Shown here: in pieces, positions 8,307 to 16,252 of the stretch
How the letters are laid out: each line of letters begins with the position of its first letter
Numbering within the stretch: the first letter of the stretch is position 1
Source of the DNA: Yoonia sp035117555
GTDB taxonomy: Bacteria; Pseudomonadota; Alphaproteobacteria; Rhodobacterales; Rhodobacteraceae
Direction of reading: 5' to 3'
Length of the DNA: 64,000 nt
Assembly: GCF_035117555.1 (NCBI RefSeq)
Contig: NZ_JAYKPK010000011.1
Span: 62,001-126,000 of the forward strand
Made by a program: the position numbers and the translations under genes
The notes under the pieces: generated by a model
Databases searched by the model: none
What the model was told of the DNA's origin: nothing
What the model saw: the letters and a program-made list of their open reading frames with translations, nothing else

Positions 8307-9848
8307 ATGCAAGACAGCTTCCTTCTGATCGGGCTGATCAACGTCCTTGAACCCATCAACATCGGTGCGATCCTGCTGGGCACGCTGATTGGTATGTTTA
8401 TCGGGGCGATGCCGGGTCTGTCCGCGACCATGGCCATCGCTTTGTTGCTGCCGTTGACATTCTCGTTCCGGCCCGAAACCGGGCTGGCGATGCTCGCTTC
8501 GCTCTATCTGGGGGCGATGTATGGCGGCTCCATCGCGGCCATACTCTTGCGCACACCGGGCACGCCCGCGGCGGCAGCCACGGTGATCGACGGCTTTCCG
8601 CTGGCGCAACAGGGCAAGGCGGGCAAGGCGCTTGGCTTCTCGCTGACCGCATCGCTGATCGGCGGGCTGTTGTCCGCCATAGTGCTGTTGACCGTCGCAC
8701 CCTTGCTGGGCGCGCTGGTGCTGAACTTTGGCCCGGTACAGATCTTTGCCATCGCTGTTCTGGGCATGACGATCATCGGGTCGCTGTCGACAGGCTCCGC
8801 CGTGCTGGGACTCTTGGCCGGGGCCTTGGGCCTGTTGTTAGGAACCATCGGGATGGACCCGACCACAGGCACACCGCGTTTCACCATGGATAACCTGAGC
8901 CTGTTTGGCGGTGTCCCCTTCACCGTCGCGCTGATCGGTCTTTTCTCTGTCCCGCAAGCGATCCGTCTGATCGTCGACGGTGACAGGGCGCAGACCATGG
9001 CCGAGGATGAACCCGGCGGCATGGTCAAGACCGTGTCCAAAATCAAAGACCGGATGCTGCCGACAGGCCGGCAATTCATCGAGATGCTGCCCAACAGCCT
9101 GCGTTCCGGCGTGATCGGTGTGATCGTGGGTCTGATCCCCGGCACCGGCGGCGATACGGCCTCATGGTTTGCCTATAACGAGGCGAAACGCTTTTCCCGC
9201 GAAAAGGAAAAATTCGGCACCGGCCATATTCCCGGTATCGTCGCCCCAGAGGCCGCGAATAACGCCGTCGTCGGCGGCTCGCTGATCCCGACGATTGCGC
9301 TGGGGATTCCCGGATCGTCAGCCACCGCCGTTTTGCTGGGCGGCCTGATGGTCCATGGCATCCTGCCCGGCCCGACCCTGATGACCGATCATGGCGCGGT
9401 CACCTATACCCTGCTCTGGGCAGTGTTCTTTGCCAATATCGCGCTCTTCGTCGTGGGCATCCTGTTCACCCGCGCGTGCATTTCCGTCACCAAAATCCCA
9501 AACCGTGTCGTCGGCCCGGTGATCATCGTGCTGTCGATCATCGGTGCCTTTGCGATCAACAATTCGGTCTTCGATATCTGGCTGATGCTGGGCTTCGGGT
9601 TCCTTGGCTTCCTGCTCGACAGTTGCAAAGTGCCGACACCGCCACTGGTGATCGGGCTGATCCTTGGGCCGGTGCTGGATACCAGCCTGCAACAATCACT
9701 GCTGATCGGTGGCGGCAGCTGGATGGTGTTCTTTGAAAGCAAAATCTCGGCCGTGCTGTTGATCATCGCCTTCCTGTCGATCCTGCAAGCAACACCCCTG
9801 TTCCGCTGGATCGGCCTTGGCCTGCGGCGGATGCGGGCGGCCCAATAA
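8307..9848 (+). CDS. TctA-family large permease subunit
   Basis: A 513-residue inner-membrane protein with about 11-12 hydrophobic segments. TctA signatures are clear: the N-terminal GAMPGLSATMAIALLLPLTF stretch, YGGSIAAILLRTPGTPAAAAT, and the mid-protein LIPGTGGDTASWFAYNEAKR motif with IVAPEAANNAVVGGSLIPT behind it. It forms the ion-coupled translocation path of the transporter made with tctC and tctB. The gene starts 64 bases after tctB. The GntR regulator follows it. Confidence 0.9.
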   Translation: MQDSFLLIGLINVLEPINIGAILLGTLIGMFIGAMPGLSATMAIALLLPLTFSFRPETGLAMLASLYLGAMYGGSIAAILLRTPGTPAAAATVIDGFPLAQQGKAGKALGFSLTASLIGGLLSAIVLLTVAPLLGALVLNFGPVQIFAIAVLGMTIIGSLSTGSAVLGLLAGALGLLLGTIGMDPTTGTPRFTMDNLSLFGGVPFTVALIGLFSVPQAIRLIVDGDRAQTMAEDEPGGMVKTVSKIKDRMLPTGRQFIEMLPNSLRSGVIGVIVGLIPGTGGDTASWFAYNEAKRFSREKEKFGTGHIPGIVAPEAANNAVVGGSLIPTIALGIPGSSATAVLLGGLMVHGILPGPTLMTDHGAVTYTLLWAVFFANIALFVVGILFTRACISVTKIPNRVVGPVIIVLSIIGAFAINNSVFDIWLMLGFGFLGFLLDSCKVPTPPLVIGLILGPVLDTSLQQSLLIGGGSWMVFFESKISAVLLIIAFLSILQATPLFRWIGLGLRRMRAAQ

Positions 9849-9967
9849 TCGTGATGGTTGTCCTTGAAGCCGCGCCACCAACCTGCAATGTTGACGCTCT
9901 TTCATTGAAAAAGCGCCCGGCAAATGCAATTTGTGGCGCGGGGACGCCGGATAAAAGGGTTGAAGCG

Positions 9968-10669
9968 TTGAAAAACTTTGCACCAGATACGGACAATGGC
10001 TTTTCCGATAAGGAAGGGTCAGGCGCCGATCTGCTTGCGGCGGTAACCCGCAAGCTGGAAGAAAAGATCGTCCTCGGCCAACTCAACCCGCGCGAGCGGC
10101 TGATCGAAGATGAGCTGTGCGAGGAATTTTCCTGCAAACGCCATGTCGTCCGACAAGCCCTGATCGCACTGGAAAACCTTGGGCTGGTGGAACGCATCCG
10201 CAACCGTGGTGCCGTGGTGCGCGCCTATACCGCGCAAGAGGTCGAAGACATCAACGCGGTGCGCGAATTGATCGAAGGTCATGCCGCAACACTGATCCCG
10301 CTGCCCCTGTCCGAGGAAGCCCTGCAAGAGCTGGAACATATCCAGTCGCGGCATTCCGCCGCCATCGCATCTGACGATCAGCGCAATGTGTTTCGGATCA
10401 ATATCGAATTCCACCGAAGCCTGTTTTCGCATTGCGGCAATCCGGCCTTGGTCGAAGCCATCGATATATTTGCCCAGAAATCCCATGCCTATCGGTCGGT
10501 TTTCGTGACGCAGAAGGAATATCTGGAATGGGCCGCATCCGAACACCGGACCATGATCGCGGCTTGCCGGACCGGCGACCGGGACTTGCTGGTCGCCGCC
10601 TGCGCGCGCCATCTGGCCCCGGCGAAAGATTACTACATCGCCACATGGCGTAAACGGTTCGGCGAATGA
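9968..10669 (+). CDS. GntR-family (FCD-type) transcriptional regulator
   Basis: A GntR regulator with an N-terminal winged helix (around LLAAVTRKLEEKIVLGQL through VERIRNRGAVVR) and a C-terminal all-helical FCD ligand domain containing the EFHRSLFSHCGN motif whose histidines, with later ones, bind metal and often hydroxy-acid ligands. I prefer the TTG at 9968, with AAAGGG eight bases upstream; the frame stays open to 9851, but that part has no ribosome-binding site and looks non-coding. It lies between the transporter and the lar cofactor genes and probably controls both arms through the TGTCA array near 6665. FCD regulators typically release DNA when a pathway sugar acid binds. Confidence 0.85.
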   Translation: MKNFAPDTDNGFSDKEGSGADLLAAVTRKLEEKIVLGQLNPRERLIEDELCEEFSCKRHVVRQALIALENLGLVERIRNRGAVVRAYTAQEVEDINAVRELIEGHAATLIPLPLSEEALQELEHIQSRHSAAIASDDQRNVFRINIEFHRSLFSHCGNPALVEAIDIFAQKSHAYRSVFVTQKEYLEWAASEHRTMIAACRTGDRDLLVAACARHLAPAKDYYIATWRKRFGE

Positions 10670-10685
10670 CCGCCCTGCCCCTGCC

Positions 10686-11852
10686 ATGACACGCCATATC
10701 CACCTTGATCCGATCGGCGGTCTGGCGGGCGATATGTTCATTGCCGCCATGCTGGACGCATCGCCCGACCTGCAAGAGCGCGTCTTCGCAGATATCAGCG
10801 CGGTTTTGCCGGGCGATATCGGCACCTACATTTTGCACCGCGCCGATGTCGCTGGTCTGACGGCTGCGGGCTTTCAGTTTCAGCCCAAGGATCAGGACGA
10901 CCATCACCACCACGGCCCCATGCGCCATTTCACCGATTTTCTGGCGAGGATTGAGGATGCAGACCTCGCCCCCGGCACCGCCGCTGCGGCAATCGATATC
11001 CTGACACGTCTTGGCCGGGCCGAGGCCGCGATCCACGGTGTGCCGCTGGAACAGGTCCATTTCCACGAATTATCCGATTGGGATGCCTTGGTCGATGTCG
11101 TCGCCGCTGGCAGCATTTCTGCCGCCCTCGCGCCAAGTGGGTGGAGCTGTGGCGCCCTGCCGACCGGGCGCGGCATGGTGCAGACCGCGCATGGTTTGTT
11201 GCCGGTGCCCGCCCCCGCGACGGCGGCGATCCTGAAAGGCTACGACTGGCACGACGATGGCACGCCCGGCGAAAGGGTGACGCCAACCGGGGCGGCCATC
11301 CTCGCGCATCTGACCGGGGGCGCTGGCAATGGCCACAACGCTGGCGGCACCTCGCGCAACATCGGCTATGGCGCAGGCACCCGCCGGTTCGAACGCCTGC
11401 CCAATATCCTGCGCGCGACAATCTATGACAGCGCGCAGACATCAATCGAGACGATCACCAGCCTGAGTTTTGAGATCGACGATATGACCGGCGAAGAAAT
11501 CGCCTGCGCCGCCGACCACCTGCGCGACACCGACGGTGTGCAGGACGTGACCCTGATCGCGGCGACCGGCAAGAAGGGGCGGCCTGCCGTGCGTTTCGAT
11601 GTGCTTGTCGCGCCTGAACACGCCGATGCGGTGGTGACAGCGATCTTTGCAGAGACTGCAACCATCGGACTGCGCCGGACCGAGATGTTGCGCCATGTGC
11701 TGCCCCGGCAGGCGGATGCCTCGCCCGATGGGCTGCGCTTGAAACGGGCCGAGCGGCCTACGGGCGCGACAGTCAAGGTCGAACATGACGATCTGCGCGA
11801 TCTGCCGACGTTGGCCGCCCGCCGCGCGGCCCGCACAAAGGCCGAGTCATGA
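10686..11852 (+). CDS. larC: LarC, nickel insertion in pincer-nucleotide synthesis
   Basis: A 388-residue LarC protein. LarC is a CTP-dependent cyclometallase that inserts nickel into pyridinium-3,5-bisthiocarboxylic acid mononucleotide, completing the nickel-pincer cofactor. The N-terminal HLDPIGGLAGDMFIAAMLDA motif and the histidine-rich DHHHHGPMRH stretch (near residues 77-86) are typical, and LarC1 and LarC2 regions are in one frame, unlike Lactiplantibacillus plantarum where they are joined by frameshifting. The stop overlaps the larE start (ATGA). Together with larE, larB and the LarA-like gene it defines the nickel module. Confidence 0.92.
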   Translation: MTRHIHLDPIGGLAGDMFIAAMLDASPDLQERVFADISAVLPGDIGTYILHRADVAGLTAAGFQFQPKDQDDHHHHGPMRHFTDFLARIEDADLAPGTAAAAIDILTRLGRAEAAIHGVPLEQVHFHELSDWDALVDVVAAGSISAALAPSGWSCGALPTGRGMVQTAHGLLPVPAPATAAILKGYDWHDDGTPGERVTPTGAAILAHLTGGAGNGHNAGGTSRNIGYGAGTRRFERLPNILRATIYDSAQTSIETITSLSFEIDDMTGEEIACAADHLRDTDGVQDVTLIAATGKKGRPAVRFDVLVAPEHADAVVTAIFAETATIGLRRTEMLRHVLPRQADASPDGLRLKRAERPTGATVKVEHDDLRDLPTLAARRAARTKAES

Positions 11853-12634
11853 ATGCGCTTGAACGGCTTGATGCGGTTCTGGCCGCAGGCGGGTCATGGA
11901 CAGTGGCGGTATCTGGCGGTGTGGACAGCATGACGCTGGCCACCTTGGCGCACAGGCTTTTGCCCGGACAGGTGCGGATGGTCCACGCCACCTCCCCCGC
12001 TGTCCCTGCCGCTGCCCGCGACCTGATCACACATCATGCACAGATCGAAGGCTGGGACCTGCGCATTCTGGAAACCGGCGAATTCAGCGATGAGAACTAT
12101 CGTCGCAATCCGGTCAACCGCTGCTATTTCTGCAAGTCGAACCTCTACAGCGGCATCCTGCGCGATATCGCAACGCAGCACGGCGGCCACGTCGCCAGCG
12201 GCACCAATACCGATGATCTGGGTGACTTTCGGCCCGGTCTGGTAGCCGCCGAAAACCACGGCATCCGGCATCCCTATGTCGAGGCCGGGATCGCCAAAGC
12301 CGATATCCGCGCGCTCGCCCGCGACGCCCAACTGGACTTTGCCGAACTGCCCGCGCAGCCCTGTCTGGCCAGCCGGATCGAAACCGGGATCAGGATCGAC
12401 CCCGCTGATCTTGCCTTTGTCGACCAGCTTGAAACGCTGTTGCGCAAGGATATCCCCGCCAGCAGCACCTTGCGTATCCGCATTCGGCCCGCCGGGGTGA
12501 GCGTCGAAACCGATGCGCCTCTGGACGGATTGCACGATAGCGCAGCGCGGTTCTGCGCCGCAGCCGGGCGGCGTTTTACCGGGGTGACTGCCTATCGCCA
12601 AGGCTCTGCCTTTCTGCATGAGGCGGCGTCATGA
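11849..12634 (+). CDS. larE: LarE, sulfur transferase in pincer-nucleotide synthesis
   Basis: A 261-residue PP-loop ATPase of the LarE family, which adenylates and thiolates the dicarboxylated nicotinate nucleotide made by LarB. The SGGVDS PP-loop is at residues 22-27. Cys172 in PCLASR corresponds to the sacrificial sulfur-donor cysteine of the L. plantarum enzyme (Cys176). Two more cysteines, Cys92 and Cys95 (RCYFCK), make a three-cysteine set like that of LarE homologues reported to carry an iron-sulfur cluster, so this enzyme may transfer sulfur catalytically. ATGA overlaps tie it to larC upstream and larB downstream. Confidence 0.92.
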   Translation: MNALERLDAVLAAGGSWTVAVSGGVDSMTLATLAHRLLPGQVRMVHATSPAVPAAARDLITHHAQIEGWDLRILETGEFSDENYRRNPVNRCYFCKSNLYSGILRDIATQHGGHVASGTNTDDLGDFRPGLVAAENHGIRHPYVEAGIAKADIRALARDAQLDFAELPAQPCLASRIETGIRIDPADLAFVDQLETLLRKDIPASSTLRIRIRPAGVSVETDAPLDGLHDSAARFCAAAGRRFTGVTAYRQGSAFLHEAAS

Positions 12635-13305
12635 TACCCGCCCCGCTGATGGATTGGGACCGCACCGAACGCACGGGTCTGCCCGAGGCAGTCTTGGCCG
12701 AGGCGAAATCCGCCGCGCATCTTGAGGTGCTTTTGACCGAAGCACAGAAGAGCCTGCGCCCATTGCTGCTGACCCGGCTGAATGTCGCACAATATGAGGC
12801 CTTGCCCCCAGCACTACGTGGCGTGCTGGATTACGATCCCGTCTCACGCACTGCGATCACCGGGCCATTGCCGCCGTTGAAAGACACAGCCCGCGTCGTG
12901 ATCGTGACCGGCGGTCTCGCCGATCTGCCTGCCGCGACAGAAGCCGCGCGAACCCTACGGTTTAGCGGCCATGACAGCGCCCTGATCGCGGATGTCGGCG
13001 TTGCGGGTCTCTGGCGGCTGCTGGACCGGATCGAGGTGATCCGCAGCTATGATGTGATCATCGCCGTCGCCGGGATGGAAGGGGCGTTGTTTTCCGTCCT
13101 CGCCGGGCTGGTCAAGGCGCCCATCATCGCCTTACCGGTGTCGGTCGGGCACGGCGTGACGGCAGGCGGACATGCCGCACTGACATCTGCCTTGGGCAGT
13201 TGCGCGCCGGGGATCAGCGTCGTGAATATCGACAATGGTTTCGGCGCGGCACAGGCCGCAATCCGCATTCTTTTGCTGACCGCGCCACGCGGTCAGGACA
13301 GCTGA
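12631..13305 (+). CDS. larB: LarB, nicotinate adenine dinucleotide carboxylase/hydrolase
   Basis: A 224-residue LarB with a C-terminal PurE-like carboxylase fold. LarB carboxylates the pyridine ring of nicotinic acid adenine dinucleotide and cleaves off AMP, the first step of nickel-pincer synthesis. Cys191 in GSCAPGISVVNIDNGFG matches the cysteine that forms a transient adduct with the pyridine ring, and the GMEGALFSVLAGL and PVSVGHGVTAGGHAAL segments are family hallmarks. It is last in the rightward operon. Having larC, larE and larB together and a LarA-like enzyme in the facing operon makes the cofactor assignment firm. Confidence 0.93.
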   Translation: MIPAPLMDWDRTERTGLPEAVLAEAKSAAHLEVLLTEAQKSLRPLLLTRLNVAQYEALPPALRGVLDYDPVSRTAITGPLPPLKDTARVVIVTGGLADLPAATEAARTLRFSGHDSALIADVGVAGLWRLLDRIEVIRSYDVIIAVAGMEGALFSVLAGLVKAPIIALPVSVGHGVTAGGHAALTSALGSCAPGISVVNIDNGFGAAQAAIRILLLTAPRGQDS

Positions 13306-13379
13306 CGCAGGCAGATATTCCGACAGCCGGGTCAAATTGAGAACAACACAGCGACGATAAAGTAGTAGATATGTCCCGA

Positions 13380-13425
13380 CCTGACGGAAGGATCACCCGT
13401 GTCAGGACGATGCGGTCCACGCCGC
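13380..13425 (+). promoter_or_regulatory. Structured leader ahead of metY-like gene
   Basis: Two hairpins can form between larB and the sulfhydrylase: CCTGAC (13380-13385) with GTCAGG (13401-13406), and GCGG (13412-13415) with CCGC (13422-13425). The second ends about 12 bases before the AAGGAGGAG ribosome-binding site. A methionine-pathway gene with a folded leader invites comparison with SAM-type riboswitches, but I do not see the SAM-II or SAM/SAH consensus. Confidence 0.35.
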
Positions 13426-13451
13426 AGAATATTCAGAAGGAGGAGAAGATC

Positions 13452-14747
13452 ATGACATCGAAACATCCCGAAACACTCGCCCTGCATGCCGGATGGCGGG
13501 CTGATCCAACCACGGGGTCGGTACAGCCACCGATCCATCAGACGACATCGTTCCAGTTCAAAAGCGCCGATCACGCCTCTGCCCTTTTCGCGCTAGAGGA
13601 ATTGGGGCCGATCTATACCCGTATCGGCAACCCGACCAATGACGTGCTGGAGCAGCGGCTCGCGGCCCTGGAAGGCGGCGCCGCAGCGCTTGTGCTGGCG
13701 TCGGGTCAGGCGGCCTCGGCGCTGGCGGTTCAGAACCTTGCGCGGGTCGGTGACAATATCGTCAGCTCCACCGCGCTTTATGGCGGCACATGGAATCTTT
13801 TTGCCAATACGCTGAAGGATCAAGGGATCGAAGTGCGCTTTGTCGATCCCGCCGACCCCGAAGCCTTTGCCAGGGCCACGGATGACCGCACCCGCGCCTA
13901 TTACGCCGAAACCCTGCCCAACCCCAAACTGGAGGTGTTCCCGATCGCCGAAGTCGCCGAGATCGGCAAACGCTTTGGCATCCCGCTGATCGTGGACAAC
14001 ACCGCAGCACCGCTGCTGACGCGGCCATTCGATCATGGCGCAGCGATCATCGTCTATTCCACCACCAAATATCTGGCCGGACATGGCAACAGCATCGGCG
14101 GCGCGATCATCGACAGCGGCACTTTTGACTGGGAAGCCTTTCCCGCACGCCAGCCTGCGCTGAACACCCCCGACCCCAGCTATCACGGTGCAATCTGGGT
14201 CGAGGCTGTGAAAGCGATTGGCCCCGTCGCCTATATCATCAAAGCGCGCACCACATTGCTGCGCGATCTGGGGGCGTCGCAATCGCCGTTCAACACCTTT
14301 CTGACGCTACAAGGGATCGAGACTTTGCCGCTGCGCATCGCGCGCCACAGCGAAAACGCGGCGAAAGTGGCCGATTTCCTGACCACAAGGTCCGACGTCG
14401 CCCGGGTGATCTATCCCGGCCTGCAGACAGGGGCGGCCCGCGAACGTGCCGATAAATATCTGACCGGCGGCTATGGCGGGCTTGTGGGCTTCGAACTGAC
14501 CGGCGGTCGCGATGCGGGGCGGCGGTTCATCGATGCGCTGGAACTGCATTACCATGTCGCCAATATCGGCGATGCGCGGTCACTGGCGATCCATCCTGCC
14601 AGCACGACACATTCGCAGTTGACGGCAGAAGATCAGGCCAAGACCGGCGTGACAGACAGCTATGTGCGTTTGTCCGTAGGACTGGAACATATCGACGATA
14701 TCATCGCGGACCTTGAACTGGGGCTGAATGCTGCCAGTCAGGCCTAA
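13452..14747 (+). CDS. O-acetylhomoserine sulfhydrylase-like PLP enzyme
   Basis: A 431-residue cystathionine-gamma-synthase-family PLP enzyme of the MetY (O-acetylhomoserine aminocarboxypropyltransferase) type. The internal aldimine Lys lies in VYSTTKYLAGHGNSIGG; the N-terminal TLALHAGWRADPTTGSV and C-terminal GVTDSYVRLSVGLEHIDDI segments match MetY closely. It would make homocysteine from O-acetylhomoserine and sulfide in the cytoplasm. The ATG at 13452 is set by AAGGAGGAG eight bases upstream. It begins its own transcription unit after larB and ends before a hairpin-rich gap. Confidence 0.9.
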   Translation: MTSKHPETLALHAGWRADPTTGSVQPPIHQTTSFQFKSADHASALFALEELGPIYTRIGNPTNDVLEQRLAALEGGAAALVLASGQAASALAVQNLARVGDNIVSSTALYGGTWNLFANTLKDQGIEVRFVDPADPEAFARATDDRTRAYYAETLPNPKLEVFPIAEVAEIGKRFGIPLIVDNTAAPLLTRPFDHGAAIIVYSTTKYLAGHGNSIGGAIIDSGTFDWEAFPARQPALNTPDPSYHGAIWVEAVKAIGPVAYIIKARTTLLRDLGASQSPFNTFLTLQGIETLPLRIARHSENAAKVADFLTTRSDVARVIYPGLQTGAARERADKYLTGGYGGLVGFELTGGRDAGRRFIDALELHYHVANIGDARSLAIHPASTTHSQLTAEDQAKTGVTDSYVRLSVGLEHIDDIIADLELGLNAASQA

Positions 14748-14902
14748 CGCGATCAGTTGCAGGCAAGCGTTCACCCCGCAGAAGAAGGCCGCATTGTGAC
14801 AAACAACGCGCTCATTCGGCGGGGTGACGACAGGTGAACGGGCCGTTTCCATAAGAACGGAATTTGACCTAGTGGTTTGATAATAAACCAGAAATCAGAA
14901 TA

Positions 14903-14916
14903 TTGCCAATTGGCAA
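14903..14916. repeat. Perfect 14-base palindrome
   Basis: TTGCCAATTGGCAA is perfectly self-complementary, lies in AT-rich DNA of the 237-base gap between two convergent genes, and is followed by CTTTT. In the same gap TCACCCCGC (14771-14779) and GCGGGGTGA (14819-14827) are complementary. No gene is visible in the gap. It may be an operator or part of a terminator; nothing adjacent decides. Confidence 0.5.
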
Positions 14917-14947
14917 CTTTTCCGTTTCCCCGACGGATATCGGCATA

Positions 14948-14969
14948 GGCAGGGCGGTGACGCCCTGCC
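14948..14969. terminator. Hairpin between convergent genes
   Basis: GGCAGGGCG and CGCCCTGCC form nine perfect base pairs around a four-base loop, 15 bases from the stop of the leftward saccharopine-dehydrogenase-like gene and 200 bases after the metY-like stop. It probably serves as a transcription end; there is no U-run on either strand, so termination may need Rho. Confidence 0.55.
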
Positions 14970-14984
14970 ACATCTGTCCGACAA

Positions 14985-16226
14985 TCAGGCGTCGCGCCAG
15001 GCCCGGTCACCTTTGGCGTCCTTGACGCGGGTCGGCAGGCCGATCTCGTCAAGCAGCGCGAACAGCGGCTCTGGGTCAAGCTCTTCGACATTCAGCATGA
15101 CGCCTTTGTCGTAGGTGCCATCCGCGATCAGCATCGCGACCCCGACAGGCGGCACACCAGCGGTATAGGAAATGCCCTGACTGCCGACCTCGTTATAGGC
15201 GTCTTTGTGGTCGGCGACGTTATAGACAAAAACCTCGACCTCCTGACCATCCTTGGTGCCTTTGACCAGATCACCGATACAGGTCTTGCCGGTGTAATCG
15301 GGCGCAAGGCTGGATGGATCAGGCAGCACGGCCTTGACCAGTTTCAACGGCACAACCTCCAGCCCTTCGGCGGTGGTGACGGGCTGTTCGGACAACAGGC
15401 CAAGGTTTTGCAGCACGGTAAAGACATTGATGTAATGATCGCCAAAGCCCATCCAGAACCGGATATCGGCATCTGGGTAATTGGCGGCCAGCGAATGCAC
15501 CTCATCATGGCCGGACAGATAGGCCTTTTGTTTGCCGACGACGGGCAGGTCCCATTCGCGGCCGACCTCGAACATCTTGTTTTCCTGCCATGCGCCTTGC
15601 TGCCAGCTATAGACCGTGCCGGTGAATTCGCGGAAATTGATCTCCGGGTCGAAGTTGGTCGAGAAATAGCGGCCATGGCTGCCAGCATTGATATCGACGA
15701 TATCAATCGACGTGACCTGATCCATGAATTCATCGACGGCAAAGCGCGCGAAGGCATTGACCATTCCCGGATCAAACCCGGCCCCAAGGATCGCGGTGAC
15801 CCCGGCCTTGGCGCAATCATCGCGGCGTTTCCATTCGTAATTGCCATACCAGGGCGGCGTTTCGCAGATCTTGGTCGGGTCTTCGTGGATGGCGGTGTCG
15901 ATATAGGCAGCACCGGTCTGGATACAGGCCTCAAGCACCGACATATTCACGAAAGGCGACCCGACATTCAGCACGATCTGCGCGCCGGTTTCGCGGATCA
16001 GCGCCGCCACCGCCGCGCTGTCCATCGCATCGACCGCATGGGCGGCGAAAACGCCATCCTGCTTCATCGCGGATTTGTCGTGGACAGAGGCGATAATCGC
16101 GTCGCATTTCGCAATGGTCCGGCTGGCAATATGCAGATCACCCAGCACATCATTATTCTGCGCCGCTTTATGTGCGACGACCTGTGCGACGCCGCCAGCG
16201 CCGATGATAAGAAGATTGCGTTTCAT
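14985..16226 (-). CDS. Carboxynorspermidine dehydrogenase (saccharopine dehydrogenase family)
   Basis: A 413-residue NADPH-type oxidoreductase beginning with the Rossmann motif IGAGGVAQVVAHKAAQNNDVLGD, characteristic of carboxy(nor)spermidine dehydrogenases. It condenses aspartate semialdehyde with putrescine or diaminopropane to the carboxylated triamine, the first half of the alternative polyamine pathway; the decarboxylase is the next gene upstream. The ATG at 16226 has an AAGGG 12 bases upstream and matches the family N-terminus. A GTG at 16256 in a GTGA overlap with the decarboxylase stop is an alternative start. Product (spermidine or norspermidine) cannot be told apart here. Confidence 0.88.
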   Translation of the reverse strand: MKRNLLIIGAGGVAQVVAHKAAQNNDVLGDLHIASRTIAKCDAIIASVHDKSAMKQDGVFAAHAVDAMDSAAVAALIRETGAQIVLNVGSPFVNMSVLEACIQTGAAYIDTAIHEDPTKICETPPWYGNYEWKRRDDCAKAGVTAILGAGFDPGMVNAFARFAVDEFMDQVTSIDIVDINAGSHGRYFSTNFDPEINFREFTGTVYSWQQGAWQENKMFEVGREWDLPVVGKQKAYLSGHDEVHSLAANYPDADIRFWMGFGDHYINVFTVLQNLGLLSEQPVTTAEGLEVVPLKLVKAVLPDPSSLAPDYTGKTCIGDLVKGTKDGQEVEVFVYNVADHKDAYNEVGSQGISYTAGVPPVGVAMLIADGTYDKGVMLNVEELDPEPLFALLDEIGLPTRVKDAKGDRAWRDA

Positions 16227-16252
16227 GTGGTTCAGTACCCTTGTTGTCTGCG

